From an uncultured Microcaldota archaeon (lineage in GTDB: Archaea; Micrarchaeota; Micrarchaeia; Micrarchaeales; Micrarchaeaceae), in assembly GCA_903884115.1 (NCBI GenBank), contig CAISDH010000033.1, positions 124,001 to 188,000 of the forward strand: 64,000 nucleotides of DNA. The letters are read 5' to 3'. A program made the translations under genes and the position numbers. The notes below the pieces were generated by a model. That model saw only the letters and a list, made by a program, of their open reading frames with translations. It did not search any database and was not told the origin of the DNA. Shown piece by piece: positions 24,921-33,980 of the stretch. Every line of letters begins with the position of its first letter. Position 1 is the stretch's first letter.

Positions 24921-25754
24921 TCAGAATCTCAATCCTATCCTGTTGATGTTGAAGAAGCTCTTCGTATTGCGCGTAAGCGCTTCGGCGGCCCTCTCAAAGC
25001 TTATGCCTTTCAAAGATGCAACGTTTCTTACTGCCTTCTCAACGTCGCGGGGCGTGGCCCCTGCCACAGGGGAATCGCTCTCTGCCATTATGCGCTCCAG
25101 TCCTATCTCCTTGATCGCCCTGCTCCTCTTGCCTGATTCAAAAGGAGGCACTGATATCATGCATCCTAGCGCTTCTATTTCCTTCACCTGCTTAACGTCG
25201 CCCTCGAAGAAGTGTATATGTGTCCTCTCCGGATTGTGCGCAGAGACCATCTTAATGACGTCGTCCAGTGCATCCCTCGAATGCACGCTCACCGGCAGGT
25301 GAAGCTCTTCCGCGACCCCTAGGAAGGTCTCGAACACGCGCTTCTGCCAGTCCTTTTCTGAATCGCTCTGCGCTTCCCTGTAGTCCAGACCTATCTCGCC
25401 TATGGCCATTATCTTGCTTGCGCTGCTCCTTATCATCCCGACGTTGAAGTTAAGCTCGTCTTCGCTCGCCAGCATAGCATGCTCCGGGTCTATTCCCAGT
25501 GCAGCGAATATGTGCTTGCCGTCCGCGAGCCCGACGCTCCTGATGTTCGATGCAGTATCGACGCCGTTCGTTATCATCGTGTTTACTCCGTATGCGATGG
25601 CATCCTCTATCAACGCGCTGTCATGGATCAGGTCAAGATGGCAGTGCGCATCCGCAAGCTCCACCTTGAGCAGGGTCTCAGAATCCCTTTCAAGCATCTT
25701 GGTCCGCAGCGCACCATCCCTGCTACCCTCGACCGTCTTGGTGCCCAAAGTCAT
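24921..25754 (-). CDS. TatD-family metal-dependent hydrolase
   Basis: 277 residues, TIM-barrel amidohydrolase. Metal ligands visible: DAHCHLD at the N-terminus, GEIGLDYRE, PVSVHSRDA, THIHFFEG, and AESDSPV near the C-terminus. TatD proteins act as Mg-dependent DNases or in related hydrolysis. The start is ATG 25754, because a TATA box about 25 bp upstream predicts a leaderless message; the frame is open for 18 bp more. Confidence 0.88.
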   Translation of the reverse strand: MTLGTKTVEGSRDGALRTKMLERDSETLLKVELADAHCHLDLIHDSALIEDAIAYGVNTMITNGVDTASNIRSVGLADGKHIFAALGIDPEHAMLASEDELNFNVGMIRSSASKIMAIGEIGLDYREAQSDSEKDWQKRVFETFLGVAEELHLPVSVHSRDALDDVIKMVSAHNPERTHIHFFEGDVKQVKEIEALGCMISVPPFESGKRSRAIKEIGLERIMAESDSPVAGATPRDVEKAVRNVASLKGISFERAAEALTRNTKSFFNINRIGLRF

Positions 25755-25774
25755 GATAATACTACACTGCAAAA

Positions 25775-25784
25775 GTTTTTATAA
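25775..25784 (-). promoter_or_regulatory. TATA box of the tatD-like gene
   Basis: Minus-strand TTATAAAAAC is centred about 25 bp from the ATG at 25754, fitting a leaderless transcript. The short divergent space to 25811 must also hold the promoter of the DUF929 gene. Confidence 0.5.
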
Positions 25785-25810
25785 CAAAGAAGGTATAATG
25801 TTGCGGTAAT

Positions 25811-26854
25811 ATGCCCAGAACCCCTTCTCAAAGCTCGAAGCGGCGCAGCTCCAAGCTGCACAAGCTGGAATCGAGGCTAAGGTTGTTTAAAATGACCACT
25901 GCTGCCTTCGCGGTAGTTGCAGTCATCCTTGCCCTTGCTGTGTCATATCCTTCCATAACCGTCCTGATCAGCGGGCCGCCGGCAGGCCAGAGGCTCACTG
26001 GAATAGACAAACCCCTGAGCAGCGCCGAACTTTCAACAATAAACAATGCCCCTGACGGCTATTTCGAGATCGCAGGCAACATGCTGCTCAACCTGTCGTT
26101 ATACGGAGAGTCAATGCACAACGGCACATACACTGGGACTGTGTTCGTGCAGCGCATGAACCACACCGCTCCTCTGATAGTGGGCGGCAAGCCGAGCGTC
26201 ATTTACATCGGCGCAACCTCGTGCGTGTACTGCGCGGAGAACAGGTGGGCCATGGCGCTCGCCCTATCCCGTTTTGGCAACTTTACCAATCTATACAAGG
26301 GGTACAGTGCTCTTGGCGACGCCGACGTGCCGACTCTTTACTGGACCATTGACAACTACACCTCTAACAAAGGGAGCGCAGATTACGGCAACCATTACGA
26401 CAGCAGCTACATAAACTTCTTCTCTGTGGAATATGCATCAAACATATCGAAGGGATTCTCCTTTGTCAATAGCGCAAATCCCATCAGCTATTTCATAAAC
26501 AGCGCCCCGAACCAAAGCTATCAGCAAGCTATGTATTTCATGAACGGCACAGGCGCGTTTGCCGGGACCCCGTTCATGTTATGGGGCACTACCGTAAATA
26601 GCGGAGCAGATGCGGTGGTGTTCGGCACTGCAGTAGCAAACCAGTCCACGGCGCTTCCGCCGCTGTCGTACATGACGCACCAGCAGATAATCAACCAGTT
26701 CAAGGGCTTTAACACGACCTTCGCTGTCGAAGAGTATGCTGCGGCTGACGTGTACATTGCGGAGACGTGCTCTGCGATAGGCAATTCTGCAACCGCGTGT
26801 TCGCTTCCAGCCATAAAGACATTAGAGTCTGTCATGGGCATCACATCCAAATAA
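25811..26854 (+). CDS. Membrane-anchored DUF929 (thioredoxin-like) protein
   Basis: 347 residues: Arg/Lys-rich N-terminus, one membrane helix (~30-50, AAFAVVAVILALAVSY), then an outside domain with the DUF929 pattern PSVIYIGATSCVYCAENRWAM, a thioredoxin-like strand then CxxC. Sequons and two further cysteines (ETCSAIG, ACSLP) follow. Inference: an envelope disulfide/redox factor; no function is established for the family as far as I know. Confidence 0.8.
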   Translation: MPRTPSQSSKRRSSKLHKLESRLRLFKMTTAAFAVVAVILALAVSYPSITVLISGPPAGQRLTGIDKPLSSAELSTINNAPDGYFEIAGNMLLNLSLYGESMHNGTYTGTVFVQRMNHTAPLIVGGKPSVIYIGATSCVYCAENRWAMALALSRFGNFTNLYKGYSALGDADVPTLYWTIDNYTSNKGSADYGNHYDSSYINFFSVEYASNISKGFSFVNSANPISYFINSAPNQSYQQAMYFMNGTGAFAGTPFMLWGTTVNSGADAVVFGTAVANQSTALPPLSYMTHQQIINQFKGFNTTFAVEEYAAADVYIAETCSAIGNSATACSLPAIKTLESVMGITSK

Positions 26855-26870
26855 GGACGCAAGGATATCC

Positions 26871-27926
26871 ATGCGAAAAAAACCCAAGAAAATCAAGCGT
26901 GCAAGGCGGGCTCCTAGTGCAGCCCCAGCAAGGCACAGGCATGAACTTCTCTACACTCCGCCTGCGCACCATATGAGTTATGAGACTGCATTACTGAAAA
27001 GCATAGTTGCCGGTCGAGGCAGCGGCAGGGTCAGCAAGCACGCGCTCATGCTCTATTCTTTGATGGCAAACACCACCCAGAGCCTTCGCACCCTTAATTA
27101 CAGGCACGGCATAGCTGTCGGAAGGAGCCTGTACAGGCTGTACGCGCAGACAAGAAGGTACACGCTCTACGAGGAGAGTGTCAGCGATCTTGTTTCTTTC
27201 TTCGAGCTTGCCGGATTCGGGCGCATCACATACCGCGCGCTACCGAACAGGATAGGGATAGGCATGCACGACACGCTGCATCTGGATCTTGGCATGAGCA
27301 CCCACTCCTTCGAAGCAGGGATGATTGCTGGTTTCCTCACTGCGTCAAAAGGCCAGCTCCTGCATGTCACCGAGAGCACATGCTCGAGCAACTCGGCAGG
27401 CAGCTGCGAGTTCCACACCTCAAACAGCACTCAGGACACAGGCAATGTTGCAATAAAAGGCGCATTCGACGCTTTCGTGGAAGACGTATCGCGGCAAGTA
27501 CTGCGTGCGGAGGAGCAACAGGACAGCATAGCGAACGAGTACTACGCGCTCTCGTCGCTGGTGCTTCTCGACAGCAAGTATTTCCATGAGATACGGGTGA
27601 TCGCAGACTACCTTGGCAGCAGGCTGGCAACTGAGCTCAGTATCGAAAGCATGACCCCAACGCGCATGTTCAACACAGTCAAGAGATCAATGGCGCTGCT
27701 TGACATGGGCGTAGCCAAGATCAAGACGTCTGGAAAATTCGACATCACGCTTCAATTCGGCAGGCTCCACTCCAGAAAGGAGTTCGCAGACCTCTCGATC
27801 GCGTTCCTGCACGGCCTTCTTAGGAACGCTGCAAAGGGTGCGGGCATGAAAGCAAAAGGTTTAATTCACAATAACACATACAGCGTAAGGTTCAGCAAGA
27901 GCAAGCCAATAAAAAGGGTGCATTGA
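26871..27926 (+). CDS. V4R-domain-like protein
   Basis: 351 residues. Lys/Arg-rich disordered start (~35 residues), then a helical region and a segment like the 4-vinyl-reductase small-molecule domain: SFEAGMIAGFLTAS and ESTCSSNSAGSCEFHTS, where V4R proteins have a Glu/Cys/Phe ligand pattern. The C-terminal ~150 residues are helical. V4R domains bind small ligands or metals. TGA overlaps the secY ATG, so the two are coupled. An ATG at 26973 is an alternative start. Confidence 0.65.
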   Translation: MRKKPKKIKRARRAPSAAPARHRHELLYTPPAHHMSYETALLKSIVAGRGSGRVSKHALMLYSLMANTTQSLRTLNYRHGIAVGRSLYRLYAQTRRYTLYEESVSDLVSFFELAGFGRITYRALPNRIGIGMHDTLHLDLGMSTHSFEAGMIAGFLTASKGQLLHVTESTCSSNSAGSCEFHTSNSTQDTGNVAIKGAFDAFVEDVSRQVLRAEEQQDSIANEYYALSSLVLLDSKYFHEIRVIADYLGSRLATELSIESMTPTRMFNTVKRSMALLDMGVAKIKTSGKFDITLQFGRLHSRKEFADLSIAFLHGLLRNAAKGAGMKAKGLIHNNTYSVRFSKSKPIKRVH

Positions 27927-29395
27927 TGGCGCTAGAATTCATGGATGGCATATCCCAGTACATACCAAGCATACGCAGCCCGGGCTCGCCGCTCTCACTA
28001 AGGGAGAAGCTGAATTGGACTGCAGGAATACTCGCAGTCTATTTTGTGCTCTACAACACATATGCAGTCGGGGTTAACAGGCAGGCAGTGGCGCAGCCGT
28101 TCCTACAACTGATAAGCATCATATTCGCAGCAAAGATAGGTAGCCTGATAACTGTCGGAATAGGCCCCATAGTGCTTGCCAGTATGGTGCTGCAGCTCAT
28201 CCAAGGCTCAGGCATCATAGACATCGATCTCTCCGACCCTGCACAGGAAGCGAGATTCCAGAGCCTGCAGAAACTCTCCGCGCTGGTGCTGGCATGCATA
28301 GAATCTGTTGTCTTTGTTGCAACAGGCTACGTGCCAATAGCCAGCCCATCTGCCTTCGGGCTGGTTGCAATTCAGCTCATGCTGGGCGCAATATTCATCG
28401 TATACCTGGACGAGCTCATGAGCAAGTACGGCGTGACCTCTGGCATCAACCTATTCATAGCTAGCGGAGTCTCCTATGCCATAGTGGCAGGAACCTTCGA
28501 GATACTGGTTCCTGAAGCAATGCAGGCCATACAGGCTGGAGGCGCTGCAGCGGTGTCCAACGCAATCATAGCGTTTGGCCCATTGTTCTTCGCAATCATA
28601 GTGTTCCTTGTAAGCATCTACATATACGAGATGAAGGTTGAGCTGCCTCTTGCCTTCGAGCAATTGCGTGGCATAGGGGGCAGGCTGCCGATACCTTTCC
28701 TGTACGTGAGCGTGCTGCCCGTCATACTGGCGTCTTCCCTTGAGCTGAGCCTGACTGTGTGGTTCAGGTTCCTTAGTGGCGTGAAAGGTTCATTTGCAAA
28801 CTTTGCCAAATTCCTCGCGTTATACACTCCTGCAATGTCATCGACAGGAGCCACAAGCCTGCAGCTGAGCGGAGGCATCACCTATCTGATATCGCCCAGC
28901 TTCCCACTGCCCTATTCCGCTGCGTATGGCGGCATAGGCGGTTATGGTCCGTACATCACATACCTCCTGACAACTAAGACGCACCTATTCCTTCCTTTCG
29001 GCGGTTTTGTCCTAGTCCCGGAGTGGATGCACGTGATCATATACACTGTCGTTCTTGTCATCCTCTGCGTGGTGTTCGGCAAGTTCTGGGTGGGGCTGAC
29101 AGGCCAGAGCCCTAAGAACCTTGCAGAACAGATAGGCGATCAGGGCTGGCAGATACCTGGATTCAGGAGGGACCCGCGCATAGTGGAGAACATACTCAAC
29201 AAGTACGTGCCTTCGCTTACCGTGCTCGGCAGCATAGCCGTAGGGCTGATATCCGCGCTCGCAACGCTGACCGGAGCCATAGGATCAGGCATGGGCATAC
29301 TGCTGACTGTCGGGATAATCTACATGCTCTACCAGCAGCTTGAGCAGGAGAACCTCTACGAGACATATCCTGTACTGGAGAAGCTCGTGAAGTAG
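27926..29395 (+). CDS. secY: Protein translocase subunit SecY
   Basis: 489 residues, ten membrane helices. Family marks include GSGIIDIDLSDP near the plug, the IYIYEMKVELPLAFEQLRG loop, RLPIPFLYVSVLPVI, and the cytoplasmic loop LTGQSPKNLAEQI with FRRDPRIVENILNKYVP. Forms the SecYE-beta channel used by SRP54 clients. ATG overlaps the upstream TGA. It is not next to ribosomal genes, unlike the common spc-type order. Confidence 0.95.
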   Translation: MALEFMDGISQYIPSIRSPGSPLSLREKLNWTAGILAVYFVLYNTYAVGVNRQAVAQPFLQLISIIFAAKIGSLITVGIGPIVLASMVLQLIQGSGIIDIDLSDPAQEARFQSLQKLSALVLACIESVVFVATGYVPIASPSAFGLVAIQLMLGAIFIVYLDELMSKYGVTSGINLFIASGVSYAIVAGTFEILVPEAMQAIQAGGAAAVSNAIIAFGPLFFAIIVFLVSIYIYEMKVELPLAFEQLRGIGGRLPIPFLYVSVLPVILASSLELSLTVWFRFLSGVKGSFANFAKFLALYTPAMSSTGATSLQLSGGITYLISPSFPLPYSAAYGGIGGYGPYITYLLTTKTHLFLPFGGFVLVPEWMHVIIYTVVLVILCVVFGKFWVGLTGQSPKNLAEQIGDQGWQIPGFRRDPRIVENILNKYVPSLTVLGSIAVGLISALATLTGAIGSGMGILLTVGIIYMLYQQLEQENLYETYPVLEKLVK

Positions 29396-29484
29396 CGCTC
29401 ACACAGCGCTCTGCCTGGAGCAACGATTACTAAACCAGGATAAAGCAAACCCAGGATAAAAGCAAGCAGATACGCTATACAGCG

Positions 29485-29559
29485 CTACAACTTGCCTACT
29501 CTGCGGTTCTGCGCCCTCTTCAGCCGCTTTCTTCGCTTCTTCTTCCACTTCCAGCGCAT
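29485..29559 (-). CDS. rpl41e: 50S ribosomal protein eL41
   Basis: A 24-codon gene below usual size cut-offs. The product begins MRWKWKKKRRKRLKR and ends NRRVGKL, the nearly all-basic single helix of eL41, which bridges the two ribosomal subunits. AAAGGAAGG lies just upstream as a possible ribosome-binding site, and a TATA box lies ~80 bp upstream. An in-frame ATG 72 bp further up (near 29631) overlaps the TATA box and is unlikely. Downstream of secY, convergent with it. Confidence 0.85.
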   Translation of the reverse strand: MRWKWKKKRRKRLKRAQNRRVGKL

Positions 29560-29632
29560 CCTTCCTTTCTTCTTCCATTTCCTTGGTATACTTCCCAAAT
29601 AAGCACCATTCAGTTGTATTTCTTCATGCATA

Positions 29633-29642
29633 ACTATTTATA
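29633..29642 (-). promoter_or_regulatory. TATA box of eL41
   Basis: Minus-strand TGTATAAATAG lies ~75-80 bp upstream of the eL41 ATG and predicts a leader of ~50 nt. The remaining bases 29643-29800 show no gene I can support; a CATATATAACC near 29801-29811 belongs to the plus-strand gene at 29823. Confidence 0.45.
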
Positions 29643-29822
29643 CACTTGTAGAAGGCAAGCAGCAGCATGCAGCAGGAAATTCCTGATTTCGATCACGCAC
29701 AACGTTACTGTTAATGTGCTGGCCGCAAAAGATAGAACTGAGCGGAGTCGCATGCGATTGCGCTGATTGCGCTAGAGGAAAAGCTTTAATCTATCCTGTT
29801 CATATATAACCCGTGAGTCCGT

Positions 29823-30878
29823 ATGCAGAAAGGGATCATCGCCTTCGTTATAATGTTCCTCATAATGCTGATACTTGCGTATATCGCAACTCATTCGTAC
29901 TTTCAGCACGAAAGCACCACGACAATACCTGGATTCAGCAGCACCGTGACCGTGCCGCCACCGAACTCCTCCACTTCAACCACGATGAATTACTCGCAGC
30001 ATGCCAGTAACTGTACCAATTTCAGCATGTATTCTATTGCCGCAAATTCCATTGTGTCAGGTCAATGCACATGGTCCGGCGGTCTTATCGGTCTGTGGGT
30101 GGCCGCAGGAAATTCCGGCACAGAGCGTGTTACGATAACGGCGAACGGCATAGGGGCGAACAGCATAACGTATGTGAACCAGATCTCTGCCTACACATGC
30201 AAGGCATTCTACGAAAACGTCACCCTTCCGGCACAGACCTATAACGTAACGTTGCAAACTGGGTCCGGTGGCGGGAGCTGCGGCAGCGCATCCGTAACGC
30301 TCAACACAACTACAACGCCTCCGCCGACCATAAGGAACTTCGTCTACAACGGCGATTTCGGCACCGGCACGTACGGGGGCTGGGACGTCACTGGCGCAGG
30401 GTTCGGAAAAGGGCCTCTTAACGTGACTCTTGCCAACAGCGAGAGCTGCTATATGGGGCAGCCGTGGAGCGGCTACAACGGCACCTTCTTCGCGACAACA
30501 TACACCTGCGGTTCCGGATCGTATCAGGGCAACATCACCTCAAGCAGATTCCTAGTAAACCCGAGAAAGTCTTTCCTGAACTTCAAGGTAGTGAGTCAGG
30601 AAGACTCGTACCTGTATGTTGAATTGCTCGAGAACAACACGCCAGAGATAGTTGCACACTACAATACCTATAACCTGTCAATTGACTACGCTTCATCGTC
30701 CACATTCCGGAATGTTAGCATGGACTTGAGCCACGTTGCAGGCAAGGTGGTTCGCATCAGGGTCGTCTCAGGCGTAACAAGCGAGATGCATTTCATAGCC
30801 ATTGGGGATTTCGTGCTGGCAAGCAGGCCGGTACAGCAGTCCGGAATCATAGCGAACATAAGCTACAACTTCACTTGA
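29823..30878 (+). CDS. Single-pass surface protein with galactose-binding-like domain
   Basis: 351 residues. N-terminal membrane helix (GIIAFVIMFLIMLILAYIAT) within the first 25 residues, then a Ser/Thr/Pro linker, a Cys-containing beta region, a TTTTPPPT linker, and a C-terminal domain starting FVYNGDFGTGTYGGWDVTG. That opening is typical of galactose-binding-like carbohydrate-binding folds. Sequons are frequent. Role inferred: envelope glycoprotein or sugar binding. Confidence 0.75.
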   Translation: MQKGIIAFVIMFLIMLILAYIATHSYFQHESTTTIPGFSSTVTVPPPNSSTSTTMNYSQHASNCTNFSMYSIAANSIVSGQCTWSGGLIGLWVAAGNSGTERVTITANGIGANSITYVNQISAYTCKAFYENVTLPAQTYNVTLQTGSGGGSCGSASVTLNTTTTPPPTIRNFVYNGDFGTGTYGGWDVTGAGFGKGPLNVTLANSESCYMGQPWSGYNGTFFATTYTCGSGSYQGNITSSRFLVNPRKSFLNFKVVSQEDSYLYVELLENNTPEIVAHYNTYNLSIDYASSSTFRNVSMDLSHVAGKVVRIRVVSGVTSEMHFIAIGDFVLASRPVQQSGIIANISYNFT

Positions 30879-30968
30879 ACCGTGCATTCGCCTGCCAAGC
30901 GCGTCTAACCATTATTTTATATACTGTGGCGTTCATAATAACTGGCAGGTGCAAGTGATGTCCCGCCA

Positions 30969-31964
30969 ATGCAAATGCGTGATAGAGACAAGGAGACCGT
31001 AAGGGCAGCTATACAAAACGAAATCAACATTCCTTTTAGAGAACAGCGCAGCACTAAAATTCTAGAGAATATCTTGGGACTTATTGGGAACACTCCAATG
31101 GTAAGACTCAACAAGTTAACTCAACTAGAAGATGCGACTGTTTTGGCTAAACTTGAATGGTATAATATTGGAGGTTCAATTAAGGATAGGCCTGCATTGT
31201 ACCTAATCAAGAAGGCAGAAGATGAAGGAAGAATGGAAAAGGACAAAACAATACTAGAGGCTACTTCTGGAAATATGGGCATATCCCTGGCAATGATCTC
31301 CGCAATTAAAGGATATAAACTGGCAGTTGTGATGCCTGAATCTGCCAGTATGGAGCGACAAAAAATCATCAAAGCATACGGTGCAAAACTTATCCTTTCT
31401 CCTGCTGCAAAAGGTACTGGCGGTGCGATTGAACTGAAGTCCGCGATGCTCAAGCGAAATCCCAATAAATATATCGATATCAACCAGTTCGCAGACCGTG
31501 CAAATATCCTGGCGCATTATGAAACAACAGGAAAAGAAATTCTTGAGCAAACAGATGGAAAGTTAGATATGGTGGTTGTAGGGGTCGGCACTGCCGGCAC
31601 GGGAGTTGGTGTCTCTATGCGTATCAAAGAGTACAACCAGGACATAAGGGTAATAGGTGTGACGCCAGAAATAGGGACGCACATCCAAGGTCTGAGAAAT
31701 CCAAAAAGTCCATATCCTACTAAATTATTTGTAGAGAACTATTTTGATGAAGTGATAGAAATCGCAAATGACGAACTGCCTGCGCTTTTTGAGTTGGCCA
31801 AGAGGCTGGCAAGGGAAGAAGGGCTATTTGTCGGTATAAGCTCTGCCGCGGTAATGTATGTCTCGCTTAAGAAAGCAAAGGAATTAGGCAAAGATAAAAA
31901 GATAGTTGCCATATTGCCGGATAACGGAGATAAATATCTCAGTACAAATCTATTTAGTTTATGA
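30969..31964 (+). CDS. cysK: Cysteine synthase-type PLP enzyme
   Basis: 331 residues. Fold-type II PLP enzyme: GLIGNTPMVRLNKL, PLP lysine in NIGGSIKDRPA, substrate loop EATSGNMGISLA, and phosphate-binding GVGTAGTGVG. Makes cysteine (or a related beta-replaced amino acid) from O-acetyl/phosphoserine. Visibly AT-richer than its neighbours, which suggests a distinct origin. It precedes cysS by 36 bp on the same strand. TATA-like TTTTATATACT lies at 30915-30925. Confidence 0.9.
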   Translation: MQMRDRDKETVRAAIQNEINIPFREQRSTKILENILGLIGNTPMVRLNKLTQLEDATVLAKLEWYNIGGSIKDRPALYLIKKAEDEGRMEKDKTILEATSGNMGISLAMISAIKGYKLAVVMPESASMERQKIIKAYGAKLILSPAAKGTGGAIELKSAMLKRNPNKYIDINQFADRANILAHYETTGKEILEQTDGKLDMVVVGVGTAGTGVGVSMRIKEYNQDIRVIGVTPEIGTHIQGLRNPKSPYPTKLFVENYFDEVIEIANDELPALFELAKRLAREEGLFVGISSAAVMYVSLKKAKELGKDKKIVAILPDNGDKYLSTNLFSL

Positions 31965-32000
31965 CCAATCCAAAATCCTGTATAAACAAATGATGATTAT

Positions 32001-33440
32001 ATGGTGCTGGTAGTTTACAATACGCTTTCAAGGTCAAAAGAGGAATTCGTCCCGCTGCACGACAAGAAGGTGAGCATGTTCGTCTGCGGCCAGACCGTGT
32101 ATGACGACGCCCACCTCGGGCACGCAAAGAACTACATAACATTTGCGATCGTCTCAAGGTGGCTCAGGAAGCTCGGTTACCAGGTCAAGTACGTCCAGAA
32201 CATAACCGATGTAGAGGACAAGATAATTGCAAGGGCCAAGGAGCGGGGAATTAGCGCAAAGGAGCTCGCCGAGCTGTACGAGAAGCGGTTTCTGGAAGAC
32301 ATGACTGACCTTGGGATAAAGGGCGATGTGGACGTATACATGCGGTCGCACGATTATATAGAGGACATGCGCAAGCAGATGCAGCAGCTTCTTGACAAGG
32401 GTTATGCGTATGTCATAGAGGGCGACGTCTATTATGACGTTTCAAAGTTCAAGGACTACACAAAACTGTCCGGAATGAAATTGGATGAGCTGAGCAAGCA
32501 CAGGATAGAGTCCAGGGAAGGCAAGATAAACGTGTATGACTTCTCTCTCTGGAAGGCTGCGAAGGAAGGGGAGCCGAGCTGGGAGATAAAGGTAAAATAC
32601 AATGGCAATGAAGTCGCCTTGGTTGGAAGGCCAGGATGGCACATCGAAGACACTGCGATGACCTACAATGTATTCGGGCCACAATACGACCTTCACGGAG
32701 GCGCAGCCGAGCTAATATTTCCGCATCACACCAACGAAATCGCCCAAGCTGAGGCTGCATCAGGCAAAACACCACTGGTAAAGTACTGGATGCATGATGG
32801 AACCATGAACATGAAGGGCGTGAAGATGAGCAAGAGCCTCAGGAACTTCATAAAGATAAGGGAGTTTCTCAAGAATTATGAGGCAGAGGTCCTGAGTCTG
32901 CTGGTCGTCTCCACTCACTACAGAAAAGAGATAGAGTACACTGACGAGCTGGCAAAAGAGTCTGAAAAGAGGCTTCGCTACCTTTATGCGGCGTTCGGAA
33001 TATTCTACGGCATGCACGAGGCCGAACGGACAGACAGTGACGGCGAGGTGAACGCCGCCATAGACGCACTGGCTGAGAGATTCACCAGCGCGATGAACGC
33101 AGACTTCGACACGCCGCTTGCGCTGATGTCGCTCACGCAGACTATAAACATGCTCAGGGGCTTCGCTAGCGAGCACGAGAGCGTGGGCAAGGCTGCGAAA
33201 GGGAATGCTGTGAAGGTCATTCTTGAGCTTGCGCATGCCCTGAACCTGCTGGGGGGCGACAGGTACAAGGAGACAATATCTGAAGATGCAAGGAAGCTTG
33301 TGGCCAGAAGAGAGCAGCTTAGAAAGGGGAAGAAATTTGACGAAGCTGACGTCATAAGGGGCGAATTGAGGGACAAGCACGGCGTGGTTGTGGAGGACAC
33401 GGAGTACGGCACAGTCTGGTACACAGCGGACGGCAACTGA
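32001..33440 (+). CDS. cysS: Cysteinyl-tRNA synthetase
   Basis: 479 residues, class I aminoacyl-tRNA synthetase. Zinc ligand region FVCGQTVYD, HIGH-type DDAHLGHAKNY, PGWHIEDTAM, HHTNEIAQAEA, and KMSKS in GVKMSKSLRN are all intact. The C-terminal ~150 residues are the DALR-type anticodon domain. Full length. Upstream cysK supplies the amino acid, a functional pairing. Confidence 0.96.
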   Translation: MVLVVYNTLSRSKEEFVPLHDKKVSMFVCGQTVYDDAHLGHAKNYITFAIVSRWLRKLGYQVKYVQNITDVEDKIIARAKERGISAKELAELYEKRFLEDMTDLGIKGDVDVYMRSHDYIEDMRKQMQQLLDKGYAYVIEGDVYYDVSKFKDYTKLSGMKLDELSKHRIESREGKINVYDFSLWKAAKEGEPSWEIKVKYNGNEVALVGRPGWHIEDTAMTYNVFGPQYDLHGGAAELIFPHHTNEIAQAEAASGKTPLVKYWMHDGTMNMKGVKMSKSLRNFIKIREFLKNYEAEVLSLLVVSTHYRKEIEYTDELAKESEKRLRYLYAAFGIFYGMHEAERTDSDGEVNAAIDALAERFTSAMNADFDTPLALMSLTQTINMLRGFASEHESVGKAAKGNAVKVILELAHALNLLGGDRYKETISEDARKLVARREQLRKGKKFDEADVIRGELRDKHGVVVEDTEYGTVWYTADGN

Positions 33441-33464
33441 TCCGATACGCTCTGCTCCTTGCCG

Positions 33465-33980
33465 CTATTGTTTCTCTTCCTTCTTTTCATCAGTCTTCTC
33501 CATGAGCTTCTTGCCGATAAGCTTCCTGTTCTCTAGCTGGGCCGTTATCTTCACCAGATCTTCCGGCTTTAGCACTTTTTCTAGCACGTATTTCGAATAA
33601 TTAAGGGAGATCTGCGATATGTCAAGAAGCATCGACTGCAGCTCCGCAGGCTTGAAATACACCTCTCTCTCAGGCTTAAGTATCTCAATGCCGGCTGGCG
33701 AGTAGTTGAACGCGATGTTCACCAGCGTGTTGAATGTCTCTACAAGCACAGTCGCTATTGCGCTGGTTATGAATACTCCTTCTTTCTCCAAAGGCTCATC
33801 CACCATGCCGTAGCAGTAGACCACTCCCTTCTCTTTCAGCAGGTGCTCGTTTATAAGTTCTACAAGCGCTGGCTGTATCTCCTCCCTATTCCTGCTCTGC
33901 ATGTCGAAATACAACCTTGCAAGCAGCCCTCCTTTTCCGACCTTCTCTTCTGTCAGTCTATCAACATCAGATTTAGCCAT
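33465..33980 (-). CDS. Conserved-looking protein next to hisS, unknown
   Basis: 171 residues, mainly helical, acidic and Lys-rich at the end (EKTDEKKEEKQ). No motif recognised. Its ATG directly abuts the hisS stop, so it is co-transcribed with hisS. Segments YCYGMVDEPLEKEGVFITSA and VYFKPAELQSMLLDIS look like a folded alpha/beta core. Confidence 0.7.
   Translation of the reverse strand: MAKSDVDRLTEEKVGKGGLLARLYFDMQSRNREEIQPALVELINEHLLKEKGVVYCYGMVDEPLEKEGVFITSAIATVLVETFNTLVNIAFNYSPAGIEILKPEREVYFKPAELQSMLLDISQISLNYSKYVLEKVLKPEDLVKITAQLENRKLIGKKLMEKTDEKKEEKQ

Noticed and set aside
29440-29570. Coiled-coil-like frame (MEEERKDALEVEEEAKK) overlapping eL41
   Set aside because: It is the other frame of a Lys/Arg codon run; the eL41 frame gives a known protein.
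32760-33380. 206-codon minus-strand frame inside cysS
   Set aside because: Shadow of a complete CysRS.
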